A stretch of DNA of 64,000 nt from Phenylobacterium deserti. GTDB lineage: Bacteria; Pseudomonadota; Alphaproteobacteria; Caulobacterales; Caulobacteraceae. The stretch lies in assembly GCA_945883235.1 (NCBI GenBank), contig CAMCXF010000006.1:1-64000 (forward strand), read 5' to 3'. The translations under genes were made by a program, and so were the position numbers. The first letter of the stretch is position 1, and every line of letters begins with the position of its first letter. The notes beneath the pieces were generated by a model. That model ran no database searches, was not told where the DNA came from, and was given only the letters and a program-made list of their open reading frames with translations. This document shows, in pieces, positions 54,249 to 62,502 of this stretch.

Positions 54249-55076
54249 CTACGCCCGCGCCGGCGTGACCTTGCCGTCGTCCAGGTCGTAGCGGGCGGCG
54301 ACGATCTTGAGCTTGCCGGCCAGCACGCGGGCGCGCAGCGGCGGGCTGTTGACGAAGATCTCGGCGGCCGCATGACTGGCATTAATCGAGACGGCGGCGT
54401 CCAGTTTGTCGGTTGCGTCGGCAGGAACGGCGCGGATCGCCGGTGCAATGAGGGCGGCGAGCGCGCCGATCTTGGTACCTGCGTCCTCTGGCGAACCCCG
54501 ACCCGCCAAAGCGTCGATGATGGCCTTGATCGCGCCGCAACGCTCGTGTCCCAAGGCCATGATCAAGGTCGAACCCAGGTGAATAACCGAGTACTCGAGC
54601 GATGCCAGCAGGGCGTCGTCCACGACATTCCCCGCCACGCGGCAAACAAACAGATCCCCGAGACCCTGGTCGAACAGGAGCTCCGGTGCCACGCGGCTGT
54701 CGGCGCAGGTCAGGATCGTGGCGAAGGGCGTCTGGTCGCTCGCCACCTTGGCGCGGCGCGGCAGATCGTTATTGGGGTGGGCCGAAAAGCCGGAGACATA
54801 GCGTTCATTGCCAGCCACCAGGCGCGCCATGGCAGCCTCCGGGTCTAGGCCTGCGACGGCATGAACAGCAGGACCCTGGGCCGGCACAACGGCGGCGGGC
54901 TTTGCCGTCGGCGCGACCTTCCTTGGCCGGGGCTTCGGCCTGGCGGCGGGATGGGTGGCCCCATGTTCGGCTTCTTCCGCCAGCGCCGCCGAGGCCGCGA
55001 TCAGCCCGACACCGACGCCCAGCACAATCTTTCGGCGCGACAGGAAGTGCTGAGCGGTTCCGAACTGGGTCTGCAT
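54249..55076 (-). CDS. Exported beta-class carbonic anhydrase
   Basis: The 275-residue protein has a twin-arginine-like N-terminus (FLSRRKIVLGVGVGLIAASAALA). A Pro/Lys/Ala-rich linker follows (about 35-70), then a beta-carbonic anhydrase domain with the zinc ligands in TILTCADSRVAPE (Cys, Asp-Arg dyad) and GHERCGAIKA (His, Cys). SLEYSVIHLGSTLIMALGHERCGA is the family core. Most beta carbonic anhydrases are cytosolic; here the signal and basic linker argue for the periplasm. It interconverts CO2 and bicarbonate. Convergent with the PhyH operon. Confidence 0.9.
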   Translation of the reverse strand: MQTQFGTAQHFLSRRKIVLGVGVGLIAASAALAEEAEHGATHPAARPKPRPRKVAPTAKPAAVVPAQGPAVHAVAGLDPEAAMARLVAGNERYVSGFSAHPNNDLPRRAKVASDQTPFATILTCADSRVAPELLFDQGLGDLFVCRVAGNVVDDALLASLEYSVIHLGSTLIMALGHERCGAIKAIIDALAGRGSPEDAGTKIGALAALIAPAIRAVPADATDKLDAAVSINASHAAAEIFVNSPPLRARVLAGKLKIVAARYDLDDGKVTPARA

Positions 55077-55213
55077 TGGTCTAGGCCCCGACGTTTGACG
55101 GTGACTGGCGAGTGTAGGCTCCAAGGTTTAAGAGAGCGTGTTGAGTGATCTTCGCTTTTCAAACGTCGGTTATCGGCGTTCAGTGAAGCGCAAAGACCCG
55201 AGGAGATACGACG

Positions 55214-56482
55214 ATGGCGGCTGATGGAAATCTGGCAGGTCTGGAAGCGGCGCGGGCCGAGGCCTATGCTCTTCCGCTGGAAAAGTTGAACCCGGCCCAG
55301 CCGGAACTGTTTCAGGCCGACGCCATGTGGCCAATCTTTGAGCGTCTGCGCGCCGAGGACCCTGTACACTACTGCACCGAGCATGAACTGGGGCCCTACT
55401 GGTCCATCACCAAGTACAACGACATCATGGCGATCGACACCAATCACCAGGTGTTCTCGTCGGACTTCATGCTGGGCGGAATCACCATCGCCGGTGGTCA
55501 GTCCAACATGGATCCATTGCCGATGTTCATCGCCATGGATCCACCCAAACATGACGTGCAGCGCAAGGCGGTGACGCCCGCAGTCTCGCCCATGAACCTG
55601 GCCTTGCTGGCACCGCAGATCCGCGAGCGGGCTGGCCAGATCCTGGATAGCCTGCCGATCGGAGAGGAATTCGACTGGGTCGACCTGGTATCCAAAGAGT
55701 TGACCGGGATGACGCTGGCCACCCTGTTCGACATGCCCCAGGAAGACCGTCGCCAGCTGATCTACTGGTCCGATGTGGTCACCGCAGCGCCCGGCCAAGG
55801 TCTGATCGACACCCTCGAGCAGAAGATGGCGATCTTTACCGAGTATCACGCCTATTTCACCAAGCTGTGGAACGCCAAGGTCAACGCGCCGCCGACCGGC
55901 GACCTGATCTCGATGCTGGCTCACAGTCCCGCGACCCGGAACATGGAGCCGCGGGAGTTCTTCGGGAACGTGGTGCTCCTAACGGTGGGCGGAAACGACA
56001 CCACCCGCAACACGATCTCGGGGTCGATCCTGGCGCTGAACCAGAACCCGGATCAGTATGCCAAGCTGCGCGCTGACCCATCGCTGATCCCCTCGATGGT
56101 GTCGGAAACGATCCGCTGGCAGACGCCGTTGGCCCACATGCGCCGCACGGCATTGCAGGACTATGAGTTCCGCGGCAAGCAGATCAAGAAGGGCGACAAG
56201 GTCGTGATGTGGTATGTCTCGGGCAACCGCGATGAAGAGGTCATCGACCGGCCCAACGACTACATCATCGACCGCGAGCGGCCACGTCAGCATATTTCGT
56301 TCGGCTTCGGCATCCATCGTTGCGTGGGCAATCGTCTGGCCGAACTGCAGCTGACCATCATCTGGGAAGAAATCCTGAAGCGCTTCCCGGAAGTCCGCGT
56401 CGTCGCGGCACCGAAGCGGGTCTACTCGACCTTCGTCAAGGGCTACGAGACGTTGTCGGTGGTGATCCCGTCGCGGAACTAG
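55214..56482 (+). CDS. Cytochrome P450, CYP153-like (second copy)
   Basis: The 422-residue P450 has GGNDTTRN in the I helix, MVSETIRWQTPLAHMRRTA (ExxR), KVVMWYVSGNRDEEVID, and the heme loop FGFGIHRCVGNRLAE (Cys about 370). It shares long identical blocks with the P450 at 46.3-47.6 kb, and the two start with the same ALPLE(K/T)LNPAQ-type segment, so they are paralogues of recent or moderate age. CYP153 members hydroxylate the terminal carbon of alkanes or fatty acids. Its stop overlaps the SDR stop on the other strand (CTAG). Confidence 0.92.
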   Translation: MAADGNLAGLEAARAEAYALPLEKLNPAQPELFQADAMWPIFERLRAEDPVHYCTEHELGPYWSITKYNDIMAIDTNHQVFSSDFMLGGITIAGGQSNMDPLPMFIAMDPPKHDVQRKAVTPAVSPMNLALLAPQIRERAGQILDSLPIGEEFDWVDLVSKELTGMTLATLFDMPQEDRRQLIYWSDVVTAAPGQGLIDTLEQKMAIFTEYHAYFTKLWNAKVNAPPTGDLISMLAHSPATRNMEPREFFGNVVLLTVGGNDTTRNTISGSILALNQNPDQYAKLRADPSLIPSMVSETIRWQTPLAHMRRTALQDYEFRGKQIKKGDKVVMWYVSGNRDEEVIDRPNDYIIDRERPRQHISFGFGIHRCVGNRLAELQLTIIWEEILKRFPEVRVVAAPKRVYSTFVKGYETLSVVIPSRN

Positions 56483-57219
56483 GCTGACCAGGCTCCGTCG
56501 ATCACGTGGACGGCTCCGCTGGTGAATGCGGCTTCGTCGCTGGCCAGGTAGAGCGCCAGGTGTGCGATCTCCTGCGCGGTACCGAAACGGCCCATGGGCT
56601 GGCGGGCGACGAAGTCGCGGCGCGCCGCCTCGGGGTCTGCTGACGCAGCGATACGCCCGCCCAGCGAGGGCGTGTCGACGGTTCCGGGGCAGATGACGTT
56701 GCAGCGGATTCCCTGAGCCACGAAGTCGACGGCCACCGCCTTGGTGAGCCCAATGACGGCGGCCTTGGTGGTGCTATATACGTACCGGTTTGTAACGCCC
56801 TTGAGTGACGACGCTACAGAGCCGATGTTGATGATCGAGCCTCGGCCTGCAGCCAGCATTCCGGGCAAGGCGGCGGCGATCATCCGGTGCATGGAGCGGA
56901 CATTGAGGTCGAAAGCGGCCTCCCAGACAGTGTCAGAACATTCAAGGATGGTGCCACCATCTACACGACCCGCCGCGTTCACCAGGATGTCGAAGGCGGG
57001 CTCCGCCGCAAACAGGGCGCGGACGGCGTCGGGATCGGTGACGTTCAGCGCATGCACCCGCAAGACCCCGCCGCCGCCGAGCGTCGCGAGTCCCTCGTCG
57101 TCGATGTCAGTGGCCAGAACATCGGCCCCTTCAGCGGCGAAGGCGAGCGCGATGGCTCGTCCGATTCCAGCCGCAGCGGCGGTCACCACGGCGCGTTTTC
57201 CAGCCAGTCGTCCGCTCAT
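56479..57219 (-). CDS. SDR family dehydrogenase, 2-keto-3-deoxy-L-fuconate dehydrogenase type
   Basis: This 246-residue classical SDR resembles DHRS6/BDH2 and bacterial ketodeoxyfuconate dehydrogenases. Features are RAVVTAAAAGIGRAIALAFA, ILVNAAGRVDGGTILECSD, NLNVRSMHRMIAAALPGML, INIGSVASSLKGVTNRYVYSTTKAAVIGLTKAVAVDF, and CPGTVDTPSLGGRI. Tyr and Lys of the YxxxK pair lie in YSTTK. It is the last of three genes in one direction with an L-fuconolactonase-like and an L-fuconate dehydratase-like enzyme, which supports the proposed step: oxidation of ketodeoxyfuconate to the diketo acid. Its ATG overlaps the stop of the lactonase gene. Confidence 0.85.
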   Translation of the reverse strand: MSGRLAGKRAVVTAAAAGIGRAIALAFAAEGADVLATDIDDEGLATLGGGGVLRVHALNVTDPDAVRALFAAEPAFDILVNAAGRVDGGTILECSDTVWEAAFDLNVRSMHRMIAAALPGMLAAGRGSIINIGSVASSLKGVTNRYVYSTTKAAVIGLTKAVAVDFVAQGIRCNVICPGTVDTPSLGGRIAASADPEAARRDFVARQPMGRFGTAQEIAHLALYLASDEAAFTSGAVHVIDGAWSA

Positions 57220-58100
57220 GATGTCGCCTCGATCCCATAGAACCTGGCCGCCGTGCGACCGAAAACCTGTGCCTGTTCGTCCAGGCTCAGCACCTCGAGC
57301 AACCGGCGCGCCTGGGTGATCCAGCCGTCGTAGTCGCCCGCCAGATTGAGCACCGGCCAGTCACTGCCCCACATCAGACGCCCAGGCCCGAAGCCGTCAA
57401 GCAGGTGATCTATATAGGGGCGAAGGTCAGCGTCCGCCGTACGTGCGCCCGCCTCGTTGAGCAAGCCGGAGAGCTTGCACATCACCTGCGGCCGCTCGGC
57501 AAGCGCACGGATGTCATCGGCCCAGGGCTGGAAGCCGTCTCCCGCAATGTCGGGCTTGCCGCCATGGTCGATGACAACCGGGACGTCCGGATAGCGATCC
57601 AGCAATTGCGCTAGAGCCTTCAGCTGCGGCGGACGCACCAGCGCATCAAAGGTCAGGCCACAGGCACCGATGGCCTGAAAAGTCGCGCCGACGGTCGGTT
57701 GAAGCATCCAGGCGGGATCGGCCTCGTCCTGGATCATCGGACGAATGCCGCGCAACAGTGGGCTCTGCGCCAAGTGGGCCAGCCTCTGCGGGCCGGCGGC
57801 CGACGCCATATCGACCCACCCCACGACGGCGCGGGCCATCGGCCAGTTGCCGGCGAGGTCCAGCAAAAACAGCGTTTCCACCTCCGTCGGTGCGGCCTGC
57901 ACGATCACCGTGCCGACAACCCCATGCGTCGACAGCAGCGGTCCCAGATCACGCGGCAGAAAGTCCCGATAGAGCGCCGTCAGATCCGGGGTCAGCCATG
58001 CATAGTCACGGCGCGCGAGCGTCCAGACATGATGGTGGGCGTCGATTATCACCGCGCGGACGTCGCCGGGCTCACGACCCGGCAGCCCAGGCTGCGCCAT
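57216..58100 (-). CDS. Amidohydrolase family lactonase (L-fuconolactonase-like)
   Basis: This 294-residue TIM-barrel amidohydrolase of the COG3618 type has IIDAHHHVWTLARRDYAWLT (two His), GVVGTVIVQAAPTEVET, VIDHGGKPDIAG, MCKLSGLLNEAG and RLMWGSDWPVLNLAGDY. The last carries the catalytic Asp. Members hydrolyse sugar lactones such as L-fuconolactone and 2-pyrone-4,6-dicarboxylate; the neighbours make fuconolactone the best guess. The ATG at 58100 overlaps the end of the dehydratase gene by 29 bases; a GTG 15-16 codons later is an alternative start. Confidence 0.87.
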   Translation of the reverse strand: MAQPGLPGREPGDVRAVIIDAHHHVWTLARRDYAWLTPDLTALYRDFLPRDLGPLLSTHGVVGTVIVQAAPTEVETLFLLDLAGNWPMARAVVGWVDMASAAGPQRLAHLAQSPLLRGIRPMIQDEADPAWMLQPTVGATFQAIGACGLTFDALVRPPQLKALAQLLDRYPDVPVVIDHGGKPDIAGDGFQPWADDIRALAERPQVMCKLSGLLNEAGARTADADLRPYIDHLLDGFGPGRLMWGSDWPVLNLAGDYDGWITQARRLLEVLSLDEQAQVFGRTAARFYGIEATS

Positions 58101-59403
58101 GGGGGTAGGCGTATTCGAGCCGGCTGTCGGCCTTCAGTTCGGTGCTGAACCCCGACGCTTGAGGCATGCGATAGCGGCCCCGATCGATGGTGATCGGATC
58201 ACAGAAATGCTCATGCAGGTGACCGGCGTGCTCCAGCATCCGGTTCTCCAGCGAACCGCTGATCGACAGCGCGTCCACGAAAGCCAGATGCTGGCCCACC
58301 TCACAGAGTCCGACGCCGCCGGCGTGCTGACAAACCGGCTTGTTGAATTTCGCGGCCAACAGGAAGACCGCCAAGGCCTCGCTTACCCCGCCCAGACGGC
58401 AACAATCGAACTGCACCACGTCGATGGCGTCTGCCTGCAAGAGTTGTTTGAACATCACCCGGTTGTGCGCGTGTTCGCCGGTGGCGACACGGATCGGGGC
58501 GACGCCGCGGCGAACGGCGGCGTGACCCAGGATATCGTCGGGGCTGACCGGCTCCTCGATCCAGTAGATGCCGAATTTCGCCAGGGCCCGGACATGATCG
58601 ATGGCCTCGGCGATCTCCCAGACCTGGTTGGCGTCGATCATCAGCAGGCGCTCGCCAATGGCGTCGCGGACAATGGCGCAGCGCCGGGCGTCGTCCTTCA
58701 GGTCGCGCCCGACCTTCATCTTGATTGCCCCCCAGCCGTCGTCGACAGCCTGCCTGCAAAGCTCGCGGATCTGGTCGTCGGGATAGCCCAGCCAACCCGC
58801 CGAGGTGGTGTAGGCTGGATAACCTTGGGCTTCGAGGATGGGCATCACCGCGCCGCGGCCTGCGATACCGCGCGTGACGATGTCCCTGGCTTCGGTGGGG
58901 TCCAGCGCGTCCGTGATGTGCCGGAAATCGATCACCCGAACCAGCTCCTCAGGGGAGAAGCCAGCGACCAGCTTCCACAAGGGCTTGTCCTGCTGTTTGG
59001 CCCAGAGGTCCCACAGCGCATTGATGACGGCGGCCAGCGCCAGATGGACGACGCCCTTTTCCGGGCCCAACCACCTCAGTTGACTGTCGCCGGCCAGCCT
59101 GCGCCACACCGCCCCCATGTCCGAGACCAGGTCGTCCAGCGTCCGGCCCACCAGCATCGGCGCAATCAGCTGGATCGCCGCCACGCAGAGCTCGTTGCCG
59201 CGACCGATCGTGAAGGTGAACCCGTGACCCTTCAGGTCATCGCGGCTGGTGTGGATCACCACATAGGCCGCTGAATAATCTGGGTCAGGGTTCATCGCAT
59301 CCGACCCCGCCAGCCATCGCGATGTGGGAAAGCGGATGTCGAAGGCTTCAATGCGATCGATGCTGAGGGTCAAGATCACACCGGGGTTGGGATGAGACGT
59401 CAT
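58072..59403 (-). CDS. L-fuconate dehydratase (enolase superfamily)
   Basis: The 443-residue mandelate-racemase-type enzyme has LSIDRIEAFDIRFPTS at the start, then GFTFTIGRGNELC and GWGAIKMKVGRDLKDDARR with the KxK motif. DANQVWEIAEAI (first metal ligand), WIEEPVSPDD, ATGEHAHNRVMF, and QHAGGVGLCEVGQHLAF (catalytic His) follow. Length and motifs match L-fuconate dehydratases, which convert fuconate to 2-keto-3-deoxyfuconate. It starts the three-gene unit. A fucose dehydrogenase and the terminal hydrolase or aldolase are not in this window. Confidence 0.9.
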   Translation of the reverse strand: MTSHPNPGVILTLSIDRIEAFDIRFPTSRWLAGSDAMNPDPDYSAAYVVIHTSRDDLKGHGFTFTIGRGNELCVAAIQLIAPMLVGRTLDDLVSDMGAVWRRLAGDSQLRWLGPEKGVVHLALAAVINALWDLWAKQQDKPLWKLVAGFSPEELVRVIDFRHITDALDPTEARDIVTRGIAGRGAVMPILEAQGYPAYTTSAGWLGYPDDQIRELCRQAVDDGWGAIKMKVGRDLKDDARRCAIVRDAIGERLLMIDANQVWEIAEAIDHVRALAKFGIYWIEEPVSPDDILGHAAVRRGVAPIRVATGEHAHNRVMFKQLLQADAIDVVQFDCCRLGGVSEALAVFLLAAKFNKPVCQHAGGVGLCEVGQHLAFVDALSISGSLENRMLEHAGHLHEHFCDPITIDRGRYRMPQASGFSTELKADSRLEYAYPHGAAWAAGS

Positions 59404-59506
59404 TGTGAATATGAGCGCGTTGGCGCGCTCCGTCTAATGCCAACGGCGTTGCAGGTTGTCGTCTGATCGAGCCCGGGCCATGGTGTGGAGTGGGAGGCCT
59501 CAAAAA

Positions 59507-60571
59507 ATGAAACACGCCGCAACTCTGGTGCTGGTGACACTGCTTCTGGCCGGTTCTGCCTCGGCGCAAAGCTACGAGTCCCCGCGCAATGCCCTGGGCC
59601 AGCCCGACCTCGAGGGTGGCTGGACCAACGCCACCATGACACCACAGACCCGGCCTGCCCAGTATGGCACCCGGCGGGCCATGACGCCGGCAGAAGTCGC
59701 AAAAATCGAGGGTGCGGCCGCCGCCCAGATCGAACGTGGCAACAAGGCGACAGACCCCGATGCGCCGACCGTCGCGGACGGCTCCGTCGGCGGCTATAAC
59801 CGCGGCTTTCTGGATCCCGGCATCCTGGTCATGCGGGTGGGTGGTGAGCCGCGCACGTCCCTGCTCACCACGCCAAACGGCCAGGTCCCGGCACCCCGGG
59901 CCGGGTCAAGGGTATCTGCCGCCGAGATGCGGACCTTCTCCGGCTCGCCCTATTTCATCGATGAATATGGTTCTGCCGCCCTGTTCGGCGAGGACCAGCA
60001 GACGGCCCGGCGGTTCAACAACCCCGAGGAGCTCAGCCTGGCCGACCGGTGCCTGACCTCGTTCGGCCGCAACGGTCCGCCGCCCATGATGCCCAACGGA
60101 TTTTACAACAACAACTACCAGATCGCCCAGGCTCCGGACGCCGTGCTGATCATCACCGAAATGGTTCACGACGCCCGTGTGATCCGGCTGAACACGCGTG
60201 AGCACGCGCCGGCGTCGATCCGGCCCTGGTTCGGGGATTCGGTTGGCTGGTACGACGGCGGCACCCTGGTGGTCGAGACCACCAATTTCCCCAAGGCGCA
60301 GGCGTGGTTCGGCAGCTGGGAGACCCTCAAGGTCACCGAGCGTTTCACCCGCGCCGACAAGGGCCGGCTTCGCTACCAGTTCACCGTCGAGGACCCCAGC
60401 GTCTGGGCCGAGCCCTGGGGCGGCGAGTACGAGTTCGCGGCCCTGGATGGTCAGGTCTATGAGTATGCCTGCCATGAGGGCAACTACGCCATGCCTGGCA
60501 TCCTCGGCGGAAGTCGGGCTGCAGACAGGGCCGAGGTGGAAGCGAACGCAAAGGTCGGGGCGGATCGATAG
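59507..60571 (+). CDS. Secreted protein of unknown function, paralogue of the 60.8-61.9 kb gene
   Basis: The 354-residue protein has a signal peptide (MKHAATLVLVTLLLAGSASAQ), then SPRNALGQPDLEGGWTNATM and MRVGGEPRTSLLTTPNGQVP. SFGRNGPPPMMPNGFYNNNYQ, FGDSVGWYDGGTLVVETTNF, GSWETLKVTERFTRADKG, and YEYACHEGNYAM near the end follow. The Gly/Pro/Asn-rich text and the ...DGxTLVVETTN...LKVTERFTR blocks mark a family seen in Acidobacteria, Sphingomonadales and Caulobacterales, for which I know no function. It is convergent with a close paralogue 230 bp away. The ATG at 59507 directly starts the signal peptide. Confidence 0.75.
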   Translation: MKHAATLVLVTLLLAGSASAQSYESPRNALGQPDLEGGWTNATMTPQTRPAQYGTRRAMTPAEVAKIEGAAAAQIERGNKATDPDAPTVADGSVGGYNRGFLDPGILVMRVGGEPRTSLLTTPNGQVPAPRAGSRVSAAEMRTFSGSPYFIDEYGSAALFGEDQQTARRFNNPEELSLADRCLTSFGRNGPPPMMPNGFYNNNYQIAQAPDAVLIITEMVHDARVIRLNTREHAPASIRPWFGDSVGWYDGGTLVVETTNFPKAQAWFGSWETLKVTERFTRADKGRLRYQFTVEDPSVWAEPWGGEYEFAALDGQVYEYACHEGNYAMPGILGGSRAADRAEVEANAKVGADR

Positions 60572-60801
60572 TCAGCAGAGCATTGGGTGCTGAGCCATAA
60601 CGCTCACGCATGCGAGCTGACCGGCTTGCCAAACACCCCTTAGCAGCCCCCACTGACGGGAGGGATCATGCGCTGATCGCCGACAAACTGCTGACAGGCC
60701 CCAGCCTCATCATATTTTGACCTCGGTCAGACGCTCGCCGGTCCGCGGGCGACGGGCCAGCCATCCTGGGCAGGTGGCGGCTCGTTCACATATAGACCCG
60801 C

Positions 60802-61890
60802 TTAGTTCGCCGACCCCGTCGTCGCCGGCTTGGCCATCGCGGCCTTGGCCTTCTCGGCCTCCTCGGCGCGAGCGCCCGCCAGGATCCCCGGCAAGGCGTA
60901 GTTGCCCTCATGACAGGCGTATTCGTAGATCACGCCCTGCAACGGGCCGAACTCGTACTCGCCACCCCAGGGCTTGTCCCAGAAGGTCGGATCTTCGGCG
61001 GTAAAGGCATAGTGCACCCGGTTCTTGCCGACGCGGGTAAAGCGCTCGGTGATCTTCAGGTCCTTCCACGAGCCCATCCAGGCCTGCGACTGCGGGATGT
61101 TGGTGGTTTCCACCACCATGGTGTCGCCCTCCCACCGGCCGATACTATCGCCCATGAGGGGCCGCACGCCGTCCGTTCGATGCTGTGAATTCAGCCGCAC
61201 AACCCGAAGGTCGTGGATCATCTCCACCTCGATCAGGAAGGCGTCTTTGGTCTGAAAGATCTGGTAGTTGTTGTTGTAGAAGCCGTTGGCAAACATCGGC
61301 GGGCCAGCATTGCGTCCGAACGACATGATGCAGCGCTCACCTGCCGAGCGGGATTCGTAACTGTCGAAGGGTCCCGTGCCGGCCCCCATGCGCGGGGACG
61401 CCGGTGCCCCATCCTTGCGGCGCGGCGGCTGACCGTTTGGCGTGGTCAGGATCGAGGTGCGGGGTTCTCCACCCACGCGCATCACGTGGCTACCGGGATC
61501 CAGCCAGCCGCGATTGTAGCCACCGACGTCGCCGCCGGCCGCAGCGAACTCGGGACGAACGTTTGCGGAGGCGACTTTCGGCGCTTCGGCGGGCGCATCC
61601 GGATCGGTGTCGGCATTGCCTTCAGCGACCTCGGCGACCACCTGGGCTTCCAGCTTCTTGACCTCGTCCTCGGTATAGACCGCCCTGCCTCCCGCCGACG
61701 CGGGACGGGTCAGAGGTGTCAGGCTGGCATTGCTCCAGAACCCGCTCAGATCCGGTTGGCCAAAGACGTTGCGGGGCGTCTTGTAGGAAGCAGCGGGTGC
61801 CTTGGTCTCAGAGGCGGCAGGGCCCGCCAGTAGAGCCATCGGCCCCACGGTGAAGGCGGTTCCAACGGCAAGAAGAATGGCGCGGCGCAC
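60802..61890 (-). CDS. Secreted protein of unknown function, paralogue of the 59.5-60.6 kb gene
   Basis: The 362-residue protein has a signal peptide (about 1-28, LLAGPAASE). It shares with the preceding gene YNRGWLDPGSHVMRVGGEPRTSILTTPNGQ, CIMSFGRNAGPPMFANGFYNNNYQI, EGDTMVVETTNIPQSQAWMGSW, KDLKITERFTR and YEYACHEGNYALPGILAGAR. The C-terminal tail is Lys/Ala/Glu-rich. The two genes face each other across a 230-bp gap in which I found no gene or clear terminator. Cysteines in CIMSFGRN and YACHEGN are conserved in both and may be paired. Confidence 0.78.
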   Translation of the reverse strand: MRRAILLAVGTAFTVGPMALLAGPAASETKAPAASYKTPRNVFGQPDLSGFWSNASLTPLTRPASAGGRAVYTEDEVKKLEAQVVAEVAEGNADTDPDAPAEAPKVASANVRPEFAAAGGDVGGYNRGWLDPGSHVMRVGGEPRTSILTTPNGQPPRRKDGAPASPRMGAGTGPFDSYESRSAGERCIMSFGRNAGPPMFANGFYNNNYQIFQTKDAFLIEVEMIHDLRVVRLNSQHRTDGVRPLMGDSIGRWEGDTMVVETTNIPQSQAWMGSWKDLKITERFTRVGKNRVHYAFTAEDPTFWDKPWGGEYEFGPLQGVIYEYACHEGNYALPGILAGARAEEAEKAKAAMAKPATTGSAN

Positions 61891-62097
61891 GGCGAACTCC
61901 GGGGTCGATTGTCACCGCACCAAAGCGGCGTTTCCGTACCGTGTTTACGATTACGCGCGCGTTCCCGCAATGCCTTCGCACCGCCGGCCTGGCGACGGGT
62001 CAGAAGTTTCACGACATCTTGCTGACACGCCGTTACGTATAAAGGCTGTTAGGCGTCGCCCGCGGTGGCGGCGCACGCGATGTTGGAGGGCTATTGC

Positions 62098-62502
62098 TTG
62101 AAGACGATGACGGCCGCATTCAGTGCCTTGACGATAGCGTTCTCCGTGTTCGGGGTCGCGCACGCGCAGTCGACCGCACCGGCACCTGATCTGCTCACCG
62201 CCCACCTAAAGCAGCCCACCGCCAGCGCCCCGCTTAAATCCCGGTTGACGGACAGGCCGCTGAATCTGACGCGCAACAACGCCGTCTTCGACGTGGCATA
62301 CGCCAATCCGGGACCCGCACGGATCCCGGGCATCGCCCGCACCTCGGTCGATCGTAAACTCGCCTCCGATGACGTGACGGGCTCGCTGGGGTTTCTCTGC
62401 GGACTAGAGCCGGGCTCCGGTAAGCAGGGCGTGGCTGCAGCGCGCGGCTATGACCCGTCCGGTCGTTTCTTGGGCGCAAAGCTGAAGTTCGCATTCAGAT
62501 AG
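62098..62502 (+). CDS. Small secreted protein of unknown function
   Basis: The 134-residue protein begins at a TTG (62098) preceded by GGAGGG at seven bases; an ATG at 62107 is the alternative. The N-terminus KTMTAAFSALTIAFSVFGVAHAQ is a signal peptide. The mature protein is Pro/Ala/Leu-rich (PLNLTRNNAVFDVAYANPGP, GFLCGLEPGSGKQG) and has one Cys. It ends YDPSGRFLGAKLKFAFR, an aromatic C-terminal residue pattern reminiscent of membrane-inserted or outer-membrane-associated proteins. No family is recognised. It is convergent with the GFA gene, with an 8-bp overlap. Confidence 0.62.
   Translation: MKTMTAAFSALTIAFSVFGVAHAQSTAPAPDLLTAHLKQPTASAPLKSRLTDRPLNLTRNNAVFDVAYANPGPARIPGIARTSVDRKLASDDVTGSLGFLCGLEPGSGKQGVAAARGYDPSGRFLGAKLKFAFR

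Noticed and set aside
58099-59274. A 391-residue plus-strand open frame antisense to the fuconate dehydratase
   Set aside because: It mirrors a well supported enolase-family gene and shows no independent features.
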